A DNA stretch of 60,431 nt, from assembly GCA_947629775.1 (NCBI GenBank), contig CANRFA010000009.1, positions 1 to 60,431 of the forward strand. The letters are read 5' to 3'. Positions 6,470 through 14,409 of this stretch are shown here, piece by piece. The position numbers and the translations under genes are program-made. The notes beneath the pieces are model-generated. The model ran no database searches, was not told the origin of the DNA, and was given only the letters and a program-made list of their open reading frames with translations. Numbering within the stretch: position 1 is the stretch's first letter; each line of letters opens with the position of its first letter. This DNA is from an uncultured Oscillospiraceae bacterium (lineage in GTDB: Bacteria; Bacillota; Clostridia; Oscillospirales; Oscillospiraceae).

Positions 6470-8059
6470 TTATTCCGCAGGGGGCGTCTCGCCGCCGCCC
6501 CTGCTTCCTCCGCCCCGGGAGCGGTGACGGCGGGGCCGGTGGGCGCTTCTCTCTTTTGCCCCTTCCGGCTTTTCGCCCTCGGCCTTCGGGGCGGGATCCT
6601 TCTTCGGGGGTTCGCCCTTGGTCAGAGGCTTCAGTTTGGGCACCTGGGGCTTCTCCTGGCCCTTCTGGGCCTCCCCTTTGGGGTTCTGCCCCTTGGGCCG
6701 GGCGGGTTTCTGGGCGGCCTTGGCCGTTCCCTCGGCCTTCTGGCCCTTCGCCTGGGCCTCTCCCTTTCCGGACGGACCTTTGCTCTGCCCTTCTCCCTTC
6801 TGGCTCTGGCCCTTGGGCTGCTCTCCCTTCTGCTTCGGGGGCCTGCCGCCTCCCTCGGCCTTCTGGGGCTGTCCCTTCTGGGCCTCACCCTTCGGAGGAT
6901 GTCCTTTGGCCGGAGCTTCTCCTTTGGGCGTCTGCTTCGTCTGACCCTTCCCCGCGGCTTCTCTGGGGGCCTGGGCCTTTCCGTCGCTCCCGGTCTTCTT
7001 CCCCGGGTCTTCCGCGCTCTCTTTTCCCTGTTTCGCGGCGGAGGAGCGGCGCCTGCGGCGCCGACGGGGGCTGCGCTGGGACTCTCCCTCGGTTTCCTCC
7101 TCGGGACCGGTCTCCCACTCCTCGTCCGCGGCGGTCTCTTCGTCGTCCGGCCAGACCTCCTCTTCCTGCACCGGCTCCTCCGGCTGCAGGCGCAGGTGGG
7201 CCAGTTCCTCCAGAGGAGGTTCCACGTAGCCCTCCGGCCGCTTTCCCTTGCCGCTGCGGACCACGGAAAGCTCCGCGTTGTGATAGTTCCGGGGGCTCTC
7301 CGGGGAGGATTCCAGACGCACCTGGGCGGTCTGCCGCAGCAGATTGATCCCCTCCACGGTTCCCGCTCCGTCCGGGGTCTCCACAAAGGAATCCAGCCTG
7401 GGGGCGGAGCGCACCAGATCCTCGTAGGCCTCCTGCTCGTACTTCAGGCAGCACATCAGGCGCCCGCAGGTGCCGGAGATCTTGGTGGGATTCAGGGACA
7501 GATTCTGGGTCTTCGCCATTTTGATGGAGACCGGCTGGAACTCGTCCAGGAACTGGGCGCAGCAGAAGGGGCGCCCGCAGATTCCCAGACCGCCCTTCAG
7601 CTTGGCCTCGTCCCGCACCCCGATCTGCCGCAGCTCGATGCGGGTGTGGAGGGTGACCGCCAGGTCCTTGACCAGGGAGCGGAAATCCACCCGTCCGTCC
7701 GCCGTAAACAGGAAGAGAATCTTCCCTCCCTCGAAGCTGTACTCGGCGGAGACCAGCTTCATGTCCAGGTTGTGCTCCTGAATCTTTTTCCGGCAGACCT
7801 CGAAGGCCTCCGCCTCTTTCTCCCGGTTCAGACGCAGCGTCTCCCGGTCCTCGTCCGTGGCCTTGCGGATGACGGGCCGCAGGGGCGCGATGAGCTCCAT
7901 TTCGTCGATCATCGCGTTGCCCTGGACGCAGGTGGCGTATTCGACGCCCCGGGCGGTCTCCACGATGACCCCGTCATCCACTTCAAACGGGCGACCTTCC
8001 GGGTTGAAATAGTATGGTTTGCCGCCGCTCTTAAAGCGGACGCTGATGATTTCTACCAT
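6470..8059 (-). CDS. ricT: RicT (YaaT) family protein with a long basic low-complexity tail
   Basis: PSP1-domain protein, homologue of Bacillus RicT/YaaT, which with RicA and RicF forms an Fe-S complex that helps RNase Y mature mRNAs and affects Spo0A phosphorylation. The conserved part is residues 1-285, with the cysteine clusters CGRPFCC (161-167) and CGRLMCC (198-204). From about residue 290 to 529 there is an extension absent from Bacillus RicT (about 275 residues): first acidic, then many KGQ/KGE/PKG repeats, ending in an RPRRHRSRGGGSRGGG box. Start follows AAAGGAG. holB lies immediately upstream (51-base gap), as in Bacillus. Confidence 0.93.
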   Translation of the reverse strand: MVEIISVRFKSGGKPYYFNPEGRPFEVDDGVIVETARGVEYATCVQGNAMIDEMELIAPLRPVIRKATDEDRETLRLNREKEAEAFEVCRKKIQEHNLDMKLVSAEYSFEGGKILFLFTADGRVDFRSLVKDLAVTLHTRIELRQIGVRDEAKLKGGLGICGRPFCCAQFLDEFQPVSIKMAKTQNLSLNPTKISGTCGRLMCCLKYEQEAYEDLVRSAPRLDSFVETPDGAGTVEGINLLRQTAQVRLESSPESPRNYHNAELSVVRSGKGKRPEGYVEPPLEELAHLRLQPEEPVQEEEVWPDDEETAADEEWETGPEEETEGESQRSPRRRRRRRSSAAKQGKESAEDPGKKTGSDGKAQAPREAAGKGQTKQTPKGEAPAKGHPPKGEAQKGQPQKAEGGGRPPKQKGEQPKGQSQKGEGQSKGPSGKGEAQAKGQKAEGTAKAAQKPARPKGQNPKGEAQKGQEKPQVPKLKPLTKGEPPKKDPAPKAEGEKPEGAKERSAHRPRRHRSRGGGSRGGGETPPAE

Positions 8060-8110
8060 ATCCTTCTCCTTTGGACTTCCCCGCGGTCCGACCTCGCGCG
8101 GACCCGGGGG

Positions 8111-9046
8111 TCAGGTCTCCTCTGAAAACATGCCGGCGCACAGCCAGCCCGCCACCACACCCGCCTGGATGTTGTAGGGGAGGGCCTCCCGGATCCGGCG
8201 CAGCAGCGACACCGCCCGCATCCCCCGCCGGCGGTCCCCGGCCCGGACCATCCGCCGGACCAGCTCCTGCTCCAGCTCCTCCAGCGTGCGGGCCAGTTCC
8301 GTCCGCCCGAGCTTATTGTCCAGTCCCAGCGCGGCCTCCAGCAGCTGCAGCTCCGTGCCCTTCTCCATGGCGTCCGCAATCCGCTTCACCAGGGCGGCGC
8401 GGGCCACGACGTTCTCATCCTGGCCCTCCAGCTCCTGCACGGCCCGTCCCAGAATGCCCTGGCAGTCCAGGGCGGCCTGCCGGATCTCCTCCGGCGTCTT
8501 CCCCGGGTAGCGCCGGGTCAGCCATTCCTCGCTCTCCGGCAGGGAGACGGGGGTCAGGGGCAGCTCTTCGCAGCGGGAGCGGACCGTCTGCAGCAGAGCG
8601 CCGGCGTTCTCCGCCAGAAGCAGAAAGGCGGCGTAGGGCGGGCCGTCCTCCAGCACCTTCAGAAGGGCGTTCTGGCAGGCCAGGCTCAGTTCGTCCGCCT
8701 GCTCAAACAGGTAGACCTTCCGCTCTCCCTCGTTGGGCTGGATAAAGGCGCTGGCCCGGGCCTGGCGCACCTGTTCCACCGTAACCGCCTTGCCCCCCAC
8801 AGGTCCCACCGTGATCACATCCGGATGGGTTCCGTTTTTCACCTTGCGGCAGGCCGGACAGACCCCGCAGGGCCGTCCCTCCATCTCCGCGCCCGTGCAG
8901 AGCATGGCGGCGACAAGAAGGCGGGAGAGCGTGTGTTTGCCGGACCCCTCGGGCCCGGACAGAATACAGGCGTGAGGCAGGCCATTGCGGCGCATGGAAA
9001 GCTGTTCTTTCAGCCGGGCGTTGCCCGTCAGGGCGGACAGTTCCAC
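8111..9046 (-). CDS. holB: DNA polymerase III delta' subunit
   Basis: Clamp-loader subunit that helps load the beta clamp (the dnaN product encoded in this window). The 311-residue protein has the AAA+ P-loop-like GPEGSGKHTL (about 31-40), the zinc-binding CGVCPACRK cluster (about 61-69), the LLKVLEDGPP box (about 128-137) and the SRC sensor motif (about 157). The start codon is GTG at 9046, supported by GAAGGTGGG eight bases upstream. It lies between the PLP enzyme and ricT in a same-strand block; the holB-ricT pairing is conserved in Firmicutes. Confidence 0.93.
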   Translation of the reverse strand: MELSALTGNARLKEQLSMRRNGLPHACILSGPEGSGKHTLSRLLVAAMLCTGAEMEGRPCGVCPACRKVKNGTHPDVITVGPVGGKAVTVEQVRQARASAFIQPNEGERKVYLFEQADELSLACQNALLKVLEDGPPYAAFLLLAENAGALLQTVRSRCEELPLTPVSLPESEEWLTRRYPGKTPEEIRQAALDCQGILGRAVQELEGQDENVVARAALVKRIADAMEKGTELQLLEAALGLDNKLGRTELARTLEELEQELVRRMVRAGDRRRGMRAVSLLRRIREALPYNIQAGVVAGWLCAGMFSEET

Positions 9047-9082
9047 AACGTCCCACCTTCCTTTCCCCGCTCCGGCCCGGAC

Positions 9083-10393
9083 TCAGTCCGGGCGGACCAC
9101 GGATATTTCTGCGCGGATATTATAGCCTGTTTCCCGCAAATACTCCAGCGCTTTTTTCGATATCCGCTCCCCGGGCGCGATCACCGGCACGCCGGGGGGA
9201 TAGGGGGCCACCTGGACGGCGGAAATCTCTCCTTCGGCCTCCTCCAGGGGGATCCGGCGGGTGGGAGCGAAGAGCGCCCTGCGGGGCGACCAGACCCGCT
9301 CCGGAGCGGGAGGCGGCGCTACGGCCGGACAGGGACCCAGCCGTTCCCGCAGCTCCGTCAGAGCCCGTTCCAGCTTTTCCAGGTTCTTTTCTCTGTCCCG
9401 GGCGGTGCAGATGAAGACCACATGGCCGCTGTCCGCCATCTCCGGCCAGATATTCTTCTCCTCCAGAGCCTTTTTCAGGGCGAACCCGTCCCCGGAACGG
9501 ACGGTAAGGCGGCAGGGGTCCAGAGGCAGACCGTCCAGGCTGGGGAAGCGGCCGCGCAGCTCCACAACGGCGGCCGCCGTCTCGTGGTACGCCCCGGGAT
9601 TCTCCACCAGCCACTGCCGGGCGGTATCCAGAGAGGCCAGCAGCGGATAGGAGGGGCTGGAACTGCCATAGATGGAGGCGGCGTGGCGGATGCGCTCCGG
9701 CTCCACTCCGTTGGCGAACAGCAGGGCGGACTGTCCCATGGCGGGCAGCGTCTTGTGGGCGCTGACCGCCACCACGTCCGCGCCGTCAAAGGCGTTGAGG
9801 CCCAGGAACGGCAGATGGGCCCCGTGGGCCCCGTCCACCAGCAGCCGGGCCCCATGGCGGTGAACCGTCTCCGAAATGGCCCACACGTCCGACAGAATGC
9901 CCGCGTAGGTGGGAGAGGTGATGCAGACCGCCCGGATATCCGGATGGGCGAGCAGCCGTTCCTCCACCTGTTCCGGGCGGATGGGTCCGCCCAGGCTGTC
10001 CTCCGGCAGCCAGTCCCGCTCCAGAAAGACCGGCTCCAGGTCCAGCAGCGCCAGGGCGTTGTAAACGGAGCGGTGGCAGCCCCGGTCCATCAGGACCCGG
10101 CTGCCCGGAGGACACAGAAGGGTCATGCCGGTGAGAATGCCCAGGGTGGAACCGCCGGTGAGAAACTGGCAGCAGTCAAAGTGGAAGAGCTCCGCCCAGA
10201 GTTCCTGGGCGGCGTCAAAGGGGGCGCCGGCCTCGTAGAGATTGCCGGTCCCGGGCAGTTCCGTCACGTCCAGAACCGCCGCCCGGGCCAGTTCCGGCGC
10301 CGGAAGGGGGCGTCCCTTGTGGCCCGGCATGTGAAAGCGGGCCGGTTTGCTCTTTGCGTAGGCCCTCAGCGCGTCATAGAGGGGGGTTGGCAT
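9083..10393 (-). CDS. Orn/Lys/Arg decarboxylase-family PLP enzyme (YaaO-like)
   Basis: A 436-residue fold-type I PLP enzyme of the short Orn/Lys/Arg decarboxylase group, as in Bacillus YaaO/SpeA. Visible are the family's N-terminal RFHMPGHKGR (19-28), the phosphate-binding TGGSTLG (79-85), the PLP-contacting Asp187 in LLVDGAHG, and the Schiff-base Lys214 in SAHKTLPAMG. It lacks the N-terminal wing domain of the large inducible decarboxylases. Likely product is agmatine or cadaverine, but substrate is not resolved. AAAGGAG precedes the ATG. It is upstream of holB, matching Bacillus order (yaaO-tmk-...-holB). Confidence 0.85.
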   Translation of the reverse strand: MPTPLYDALRAYAKSKPARFHMPGHKGRPLPAPELARAAVLDVTELPGTGNLYEAGAPFDAAQELWAELFHFDCCQFLTGGSTLGILTGMTLLCPPGSRVLMDRGCHRSVYNALALLDLEPVFLERDWLPEDSLGGPIRPEQVEERLLAHPDIRAVCITSPTYAGILSDVWAISETVHRHGARLLVDGAHGAHLPFLGLNAFDGADVVAVSAHKTLPAMGQSALLFANGVEPERIRHAASIYGSSSPSYPLLASLDTARQWLVENPGAYHETAAAVVELRGRFPSLDGLPLDPCRLTVRSGDGFALKKALEEKNIWPEMADSGHVVFICTARDREKNLEKLERALTELRERLGPCPAVAPPPAPERVWSPRRALFAPTRRIPLEEAEGEISAVQVAPYPPGVPVIAPGERISKKALEYLRETGYNIRAEISVVRPD

Positions 10394-10416
10394 GGATGCA
10401 GACTCCTTTCGGGTGG

Positions 10417-10448
10417 GAAAACGGCCGCCCGCAGGGCGGACGGCCGTA
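10417..10448 (-). terminator. Terminator after khpB
   Basis: On the minus strand ACGGCCG (10447-10441) and its complement (10427-10421) enclose a further GC stem and are followed by TTTTCCC. It separates the rpmH-to-khpB transcript from the PLP enzyme gene. Confidence 0.7.
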
Positions 10449-10460
10449 AACAGATTCGGA

Positions 10461-11651
10461 TCAGGTCTCGGGGACCTTCTTGGAGGGATCGTAGTCCACC
10501 ACGGTGCGGCGGTTGGGCTCCACCCCGATGGAATAGGTGGTGACGTTGGGATAGTCCTGGAGGGAGGCGTGGATCACGTGGCGCTCGTAGGCGTTCATGG
10601 GCTCCAGGGTCATCCGGCGGTGGTAGCGGACCACCTTGCCGGCCATCTTCACCGCCAGGCGCTGGAGGGATTCTTCCCGCTTGGCCCGGTAGCCCTCGGC
10701 GTCCACGTGAATGCGGACCCGCTTGGACTGGCCGCGGTTGACGGCGTAGCTGGTCAGCTGCTGAATGGCGTCCAGGGTCTCGCCCCGGCGCCCGATAATG
10801 GTTCCCAGGTTCCCGCCCAGCAGCTTCACCTTGTAGTTGCCCTCGTCGGTGATCATGATCTCCGGCTCCGCCTGAACCTCCAGGTGCTCCATGAGCCCCG
10901 TCAGGAAGTCGCGGATGCGGTTGGCCTTCTCGTCGTCCTCGGAAACCGGGGAGAGAATGGGCTCGTGGTGGGGCGGACGCTCCACGGGAGCGGGCCTCTC
11001 GGGCGGGGCGGCCTGAGCGCCGATCAGGACCTCGTCCCCATCCTGCAGGGGGCTCCGGTTCTTCCGGCCGCGGGAGCGATCCCGGCGGGATTCGCTCCGG
11101 GGAGCCTGTCCCTTCTGGGACTGAGACTGGGCGGAAGCCTGAGGCCTTCCCTGGCGGGCGTTCCGGGCCTGATGGGCAGGCCTGGCGGGCTGCCAGCCCG
11201 GCTTGGCGGCCAGGATGGTCTCCTCTTCCACCGCCTCCCCGGGCTCTTCCGCCACGGGTTTCGGTTCCGGCTTCGGAGCGGGGGCGGGGGCGGGCTTCTC
11301 CTTCTTTTCCTCCGCCCTCTTCGCGCTCTTCGGTTCCGCCTTGGGCGCGGGCTTCTCCGCTTTGGGAGCCGGCTTCTCCTCGGGGGTTTCCTCCTCCAGC
11401 CTGGTATCCCAGACCGAGGCCAGGATGTCCTTCTCCTGGAAGAAGTTGATGGGCATGGGCTTGCCGCCCTCGTATTCTACCTCGTAGCGGACACGGACCT
11501 TGGCCGGGTTGCTGCCAAAGCCCAGAAAACCGGTCCTGGCGCGCACCAGCACTTCGATGGACACATCGTCCCGCTCCAGCCCCAGCTGGAACAGAGCGGC
11601 GGAGATGGCGTCCTCTTCCGTCCGTCCGGTCGTTTCAATCCATTTGACCAT
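10461..11651 (-). CDS. khpB: KhpB/Jag (EloR) RNA-binding protein
   Basis: RNA-binding protein (SpoIIIJ-associated Jag; KhpB/EloR in streptococci) that works with KhpA and influences cell elongation. Length is 396 residues against about 210 in Bacillus. The Jag_N domain is at 1-50 (VRARTGFLGFG), a KH domain at about 254-330 with the GXXG-type IIGRRG loop, and an R3H domain at about 335-390. Between them is a linker of roughly 150 residues, rich in Pro/Ala/Lys/Glu and then Arg/Gln. It is directly downstream of yidC (4-base gap), the usual spoIIIJ-jag pairing. Confidence 0.93.
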   Translation of the reverse strand: MVKWIETTGRTEEDAISAALFQLGLERDDVSIEVLVRARTGFLGFGSNPAKVRVRYEVEYEGGKPMPINFFQEKDILASVWDTRLEEETPEEKPAPKAEKPAPKAEPKSAKRAEEKKEKPAPAPAPKPEPKPVAEEPGEAVEEETILAAKPGWQPARPAHQARNARQGRPQASAQSQSQKGQAPRSESRRDRSRGRKNRSPLQDGDEVLIGAQAAPPERPAPVERPPHHEPILSPVSEDDEKANRIRDFLTGLMEHLEVQAEPEIMITDEGNYKVKLLGGNLGTIIGRRGETLDAIQQLTSYAVNRGQSKRVRIHVDAEGYRAKREESLQRLAVKMAGKVVRYHRRMTLEPMNAYERHVIHASLQDYPNVTTYSIGVEPNRRTVVDYDPSKKVPET

Positions 11652-11655
11652 TACC

Positions 11656-12978
11656 TCAGCCCTCCTTCTTGTCTTCGGCGGAGTCTTTCTTCTTCTTTTT
11701 CTTTTCCTTCTTCTCTCCGCCCCAGTTCTTATCCGCCTGTTCGGCTTCCGCCTTGGCGATCAGATCCGGGTCGGTATAGGGGGTCACGCCGCCGAAGCGG
11801 TCGGGAATGTAGGAGCGGCCCCTGGCGTAGGCCCGGATACCCTCCCGGCTGTCGTCCCGGTTGACGTTCTCCTGATCCGGCTCTTCGTCCTTCTTCAGGC
11901 CGACCTTCTTCTTCTTTCCCTTGTTGTTCTTCTCTTCCTCGATGCGGCGCTGGCGTTCGAGGCGGGCTTCCTCCTTGCGCCGCTTCTCGGCTTCCTTCTC
12001 TTCCTGCTCCCGGCGGGCCGCGGCCTCCCGGGCCGCCTCGTAGTCCTTCTTCAGGATCTTTCCGCAGACCACTTCCTGCACCATGGACACCAGATACTGG
12101 GTGATCCAGTAGACGCAGAGGGCGGCCGGCAGGGTGAAGCCGATCCACAGGGACATCAGAGGCATCATGATCATCATGGTCTTATTGGTGGAATCCGCCT
12201 GGGAATTCTGGGGCTGGGCACTGTTCATCTGGTTGGTGGCCATGGAGACCTTCATGGAGAGGAAGGAGATGACCGCCGAGAGAACCGCCAGCAGGAACAG
12301 GCCGACGCCGTTCCAGGAGAGGTCCTTCCAGACCTGCCAGTTGGGAATGTTGTTCAGGTTCAGGCCCAGGAAGGAGAAGTTGACCACGAACAGATCCTTC
12401 CCCGCTTCGCCCAGGGCTCTCTGAATGGCTTCCAGGTTGGATTGGTTGATGAGGGAGATCAGGTAGATCTGGTTGAAGCCCACGTTCTGGAAGACCGAGG
12501 TGATCTCCCCGGACGACACCTGCTCCACCAGTTTGCTCATGGTTCCCTCGGCCACCCACTTGTTGGCCACGGCCACGTTCTGCCAGTCCACCTGGGCCGC
12601 CACCAGTTGAATCTGCTCCACGGACAGATTCATGAAGTAGGTCAGGGGCTGGCGGATGATGCCGTACAGGGCGATCAGCACGATCATGGGGACCAGAGAC
12701 CAGAGGCAGCCGCCCATGGGGTTGACCTTCTCCCGCTCGTAGAGCTTCTGGACCTCCAGATTGTAGCGTTCCTTGTCCTTGCCGTACTGCTTCTGCAGCT
12801 GCTGCATCTTTCCCGAGAGCATGCTGGTCTGGATCATGCTCTTCTTGCTCTTCAGCGTCACCGGGAACAGGATCATCTTGATCACGATGGCGAAGAGGAT
12901 CAGAGCGCCGCCGTAGCTGCCCAGCAGATTGTAGAAAAACAGGAGCAGCATGGCGAAGGGTTTCAGGATGATACCCAC
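11656..12978 (-). CDS. yidC: YidC/Oxa1-family membrane protein insertase
   Basis: Inserts proteins into the cytoplasmic membrane alone or with SecYEG. The 440-residue protein has the Gram-positive YidC layout: hydrophobic helix near 8-30, a SKKSMIQTSMLSGKMQQLQ coiled cytoplasmic segment near 44-62, and further helices to about 285. There is no clear lipobox cysteine at the N terminus. The last ~140 residues are a strongly charged tail (KKEKKKKKKD at the end), longer than in Bacillus SpoIIIJ and likely to face ribosomes. Start is GTG 12978 after GGAGGTAATACT. Operon rpmH-rnpA-yidD-yidC-khpB. Confidence 0.94.
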   Translation of the reverse strand: MGIILKPFAMLLLFFYNLLGSYGGALILFAIVIKMILFPVTLKSKKSMIQTSMLSGKMQQLQKQYGKDKERYNLEVQKLYEREKVNPMGGCLWSLVPMIVLIALYGIIRQPLTYFMNLSVEQIQLVAAQVDWQNVAVANKWVAEGTMSKLVEQVSSGEITSVFQNVGFNQIYLISLINQSNLEAIQRALGEAGKDLFVVNFSFLGLNLNNIPNWQVWKDLSWNGVGLFLLAVLSAVISFLSMKVSMATNQMNSAQPQNSQADSTNKTMMIMMPLMSLWIGFTLPAALCVYWITQYLVSMVQEVVCGKILKKDYEAAREAAARREQEEKEAEKRRKEEARLERQRRIEEEKNNKGKKKKVGLKKDEEPDQENVNRDDSREGIRAYARGRSYIPDRFGGVTPYTDPDLIAKAEAEQADKNWGGEKKEKKKKKKDSAEDKKEG

Positions 12979-13016
12979 AGTATTACCTCCACGATAGTCA
13001 GAATACGGCAGAAGTC

Positions 13017-13235
13017 TTACGGCACGGGATCATACTCGATGGACTTCTGCCGATGAAACGGATGGCACCGCAGCACCCGCCGCAGGGCCAGCAGCCCCCC
13101 TTTCCAGGCGCCGTACTTCTCCACCGCCTCCAGGGCGTACTGGGAACAGGTGGGAAGGAAGCGACAGCAGGGGGGACGGAGGGGGGATATGTTTTTCTGA
13201 TAGAACCGGATCAGCGCCAGCAGGATACCCTTCAT
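13017..13235 (-). CDS. yidD: Membrane protein insertion efficiency factor YidD
   Basis: Small (72 residues) membrane-associated protein of the YidD family, thought to assist YidC-dependent insertion. The family core is clear: [20 protein letters not shown], then [15 protein letters not shown] and the RCHPFH end. Its ATG overlaps the rnpA stop codon (ATGA), implying coupled translation, and yidC follows 38 bases downstream, the standard arrangement. Confidence 0.95.
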   Translation of the reverse strand: MKGILLALIRFYQKNISPLRPPCCRFLPTCSQYALEAVEKYGAWKGGLLALRRVLRCHPFHRQKSIEYDPVP

Positions 13236-13591
13236 GCCCGTTCTCCCTTCGGAGCCTCCGCCAGAACGCCCAGCCTGCGCATCAGCTGCAGGAAGCTGCG
13301 CTCCATCTCCCGGTAGCGGGAGTAGACAGCCCGGGTGCGGGCCACCACCACCAGATCGTACCCGGGGACAAACCGCTCCTCGTTGGTGCGGTAGATCTCC
13401 CGGATGCGGCGGCGGACCCGGTTGCGCTGTACGGCGCAGCCCAGCTTCACCCCCGTGGTGATCCCCAGGCGGCTGCGGTCCCGGCCTGTCCGGCGGCAGT
13501 AGACGGCAAAGAACGGAGAGACCGCGCTTTTGCCCTTGCTGTACAGGCGGCGGAATTCATGGTTTTTCTTGAGGGAAACCGTATACTTCAT
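13232..13591 (-). CDS. rnpA: Ribonuclease P protein component
   Basis: Protein subunit of RNase P, which with the RNA subunit removes tRNA 5' leaders. The 119 residues show the family signature: [14 protein letters not shown] at the N terminus and the RNR motif in [16 protein letters not shown] (about 65-80). Normal length. It sits 170 bases downstream of rpmH; the spacer 13592-13761 shows no recognisable element beyond the ribosome binding site. Confidence 0.96.
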   Translation of the reverse strand: MKYTVSLKKNHEFRRLYSKGKSAVSPFFAVYCRRTGRDRSRLGITTGVKLGCAVQRNRVRRRIREIYRTNEERFVPGYDLVVVARTRAVYSRYREMERSFLQLMRRLGVLAEAPKGERA

Positions 13592-13761
13592 CTGTCATCG
13601 TCCTTTCCGGCACAACGGGCAGGCCGAACCGGCTCCGGAGACCTCCGGAGGGCGCGGCGGAGCGGAAAACCCCCTGAACGCACACATGGGGCGGGGGATT
13701 GCTCCCACGCCCCTGACGCTGACATGAATCCGGCGGTGTGTCCTGCAGGCACGTTGCCTGA

Positions 13762-13896
13762 TCAGAGGGTCAGGCGGGCGCGGCCCTTGGCGCGGCGACG
13801 TGCCAGCACCTTGCGGCCGTTCTTCGTGGCCATGCGCTTGCGGAAGCCGTGCTCTTTGGAGCGCTGACGCTTCTTGGGCTGATAGGTACGAACCAT
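13762..13896 (-). CDS. rpmH: 50S ribosomal protein L34
   Basis: The 44-residue L34 ([20 protein letters not shown]...) with the highly basic composition and [14 protein letters not shown] core of the family. The ATG at 13896 follows a perfect AGGAGGTGT; the longer open frame upstream is an artefact. First gene of the leftward rpmH-rnpA-yidD-yidC-khpB operon, driven by the promoter at 14045-14074. Confidence 0.97.
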   Translation of the reverse strand: MVRTYQPKKRQRSKEHGFRKRMATKNGRKVLARRRAKGRARLTL

Positions 13897-14044
13897 AAGG
13901 ACACCTCCTCGTCTGAAATGAAGCCGGCTCTCCCGGCTCAACAACAGTCCGGTGGGACTGCGGTCTGTGAGTTCTGCCTGCCGGAAGGGGGAGTTCCGCC
14001 GGAAAAGGGCGCAGAAATCCTGCCCTCCAGAAAGCGCAGTGACC

Positions 14045-14074
14045 ATTATAGACGATACCCCGGCGACCTGTCAA
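14045..14074 (-). promoter_or_regulatory. rpmH operon promoter
   Basis: On the minus strand a perfect TTGACA (14074-14069), an 18-base spacer and a perfect TATAAT (14050-14045). Transcription would start about 140 bases before the rpmH ATG. It diverges from the dnaA promoter; the 210 bases between them are very GC-rich and show no DnaA box. Confidence 0.85.
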
Positions 14075-14284
14075 CCTCAAAATCCCCCATTCTCCCGGGA
14101 ATTTTTCGTCCCGGCGCTCTGGCGCGCCCCGCCCGGGCCCCTCGGGGCAGGCCCTCTCCGCCCAGGCTCCCTCCGCGCCCCCGCCCGACCGCTCCCCCGG
14201 AGGGCCCCCGCGGGGCAGGAAAGGCTTTCCAGGCGCCCCTCGGCCCGCAACCCTCCCTCTCTCCCCTCGTTTCCGAAAAACCTC

Positions 14285-14313
14285 TTGCTATATACGGGTT
14301 TCTTTGTTATAAT
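14285..14313 (+). promoter_or_regulatory. dnaA promoter
   Basis: TTGCTA (14285-14290), a 17-base spacer and a perfect TATAAT (14308-14313). The leader to the dnaA ATG is about 90 bases. No TTWTNCACA box overlaps it, so DnaA autoregulation is not evident here. Confidence 0.8.
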
Positions 14314-14409
14314 CCTGGAGTAGAGCCCTGCTGAAAAAGGGCCAGCCCACTGCCGCCTTCTCCAACCCCGGGGGAGGCGCTTTGATGGTTTTGAGGAGGG
14401 AAACAACTC

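Noticed and set aside
6620-6960. Repeated KGE/KGQ-coding DNA as a possible CRISPR-like or tandem DNA repeat
   Set aside because: Repeat is at the amino-acid level inside ricT with varying codons; no regular direct repeats with spacers. No CRISPR array was seen anywhere.
13897-14409. Second origin half with DnaA boxes upstream of dnaA, as in bipartite origins
   Set aside because: No TTWTNCACA-like 9-mers were seen in this GC-rich spacer; it holds only the divergent rpmH and dnaA promoters.
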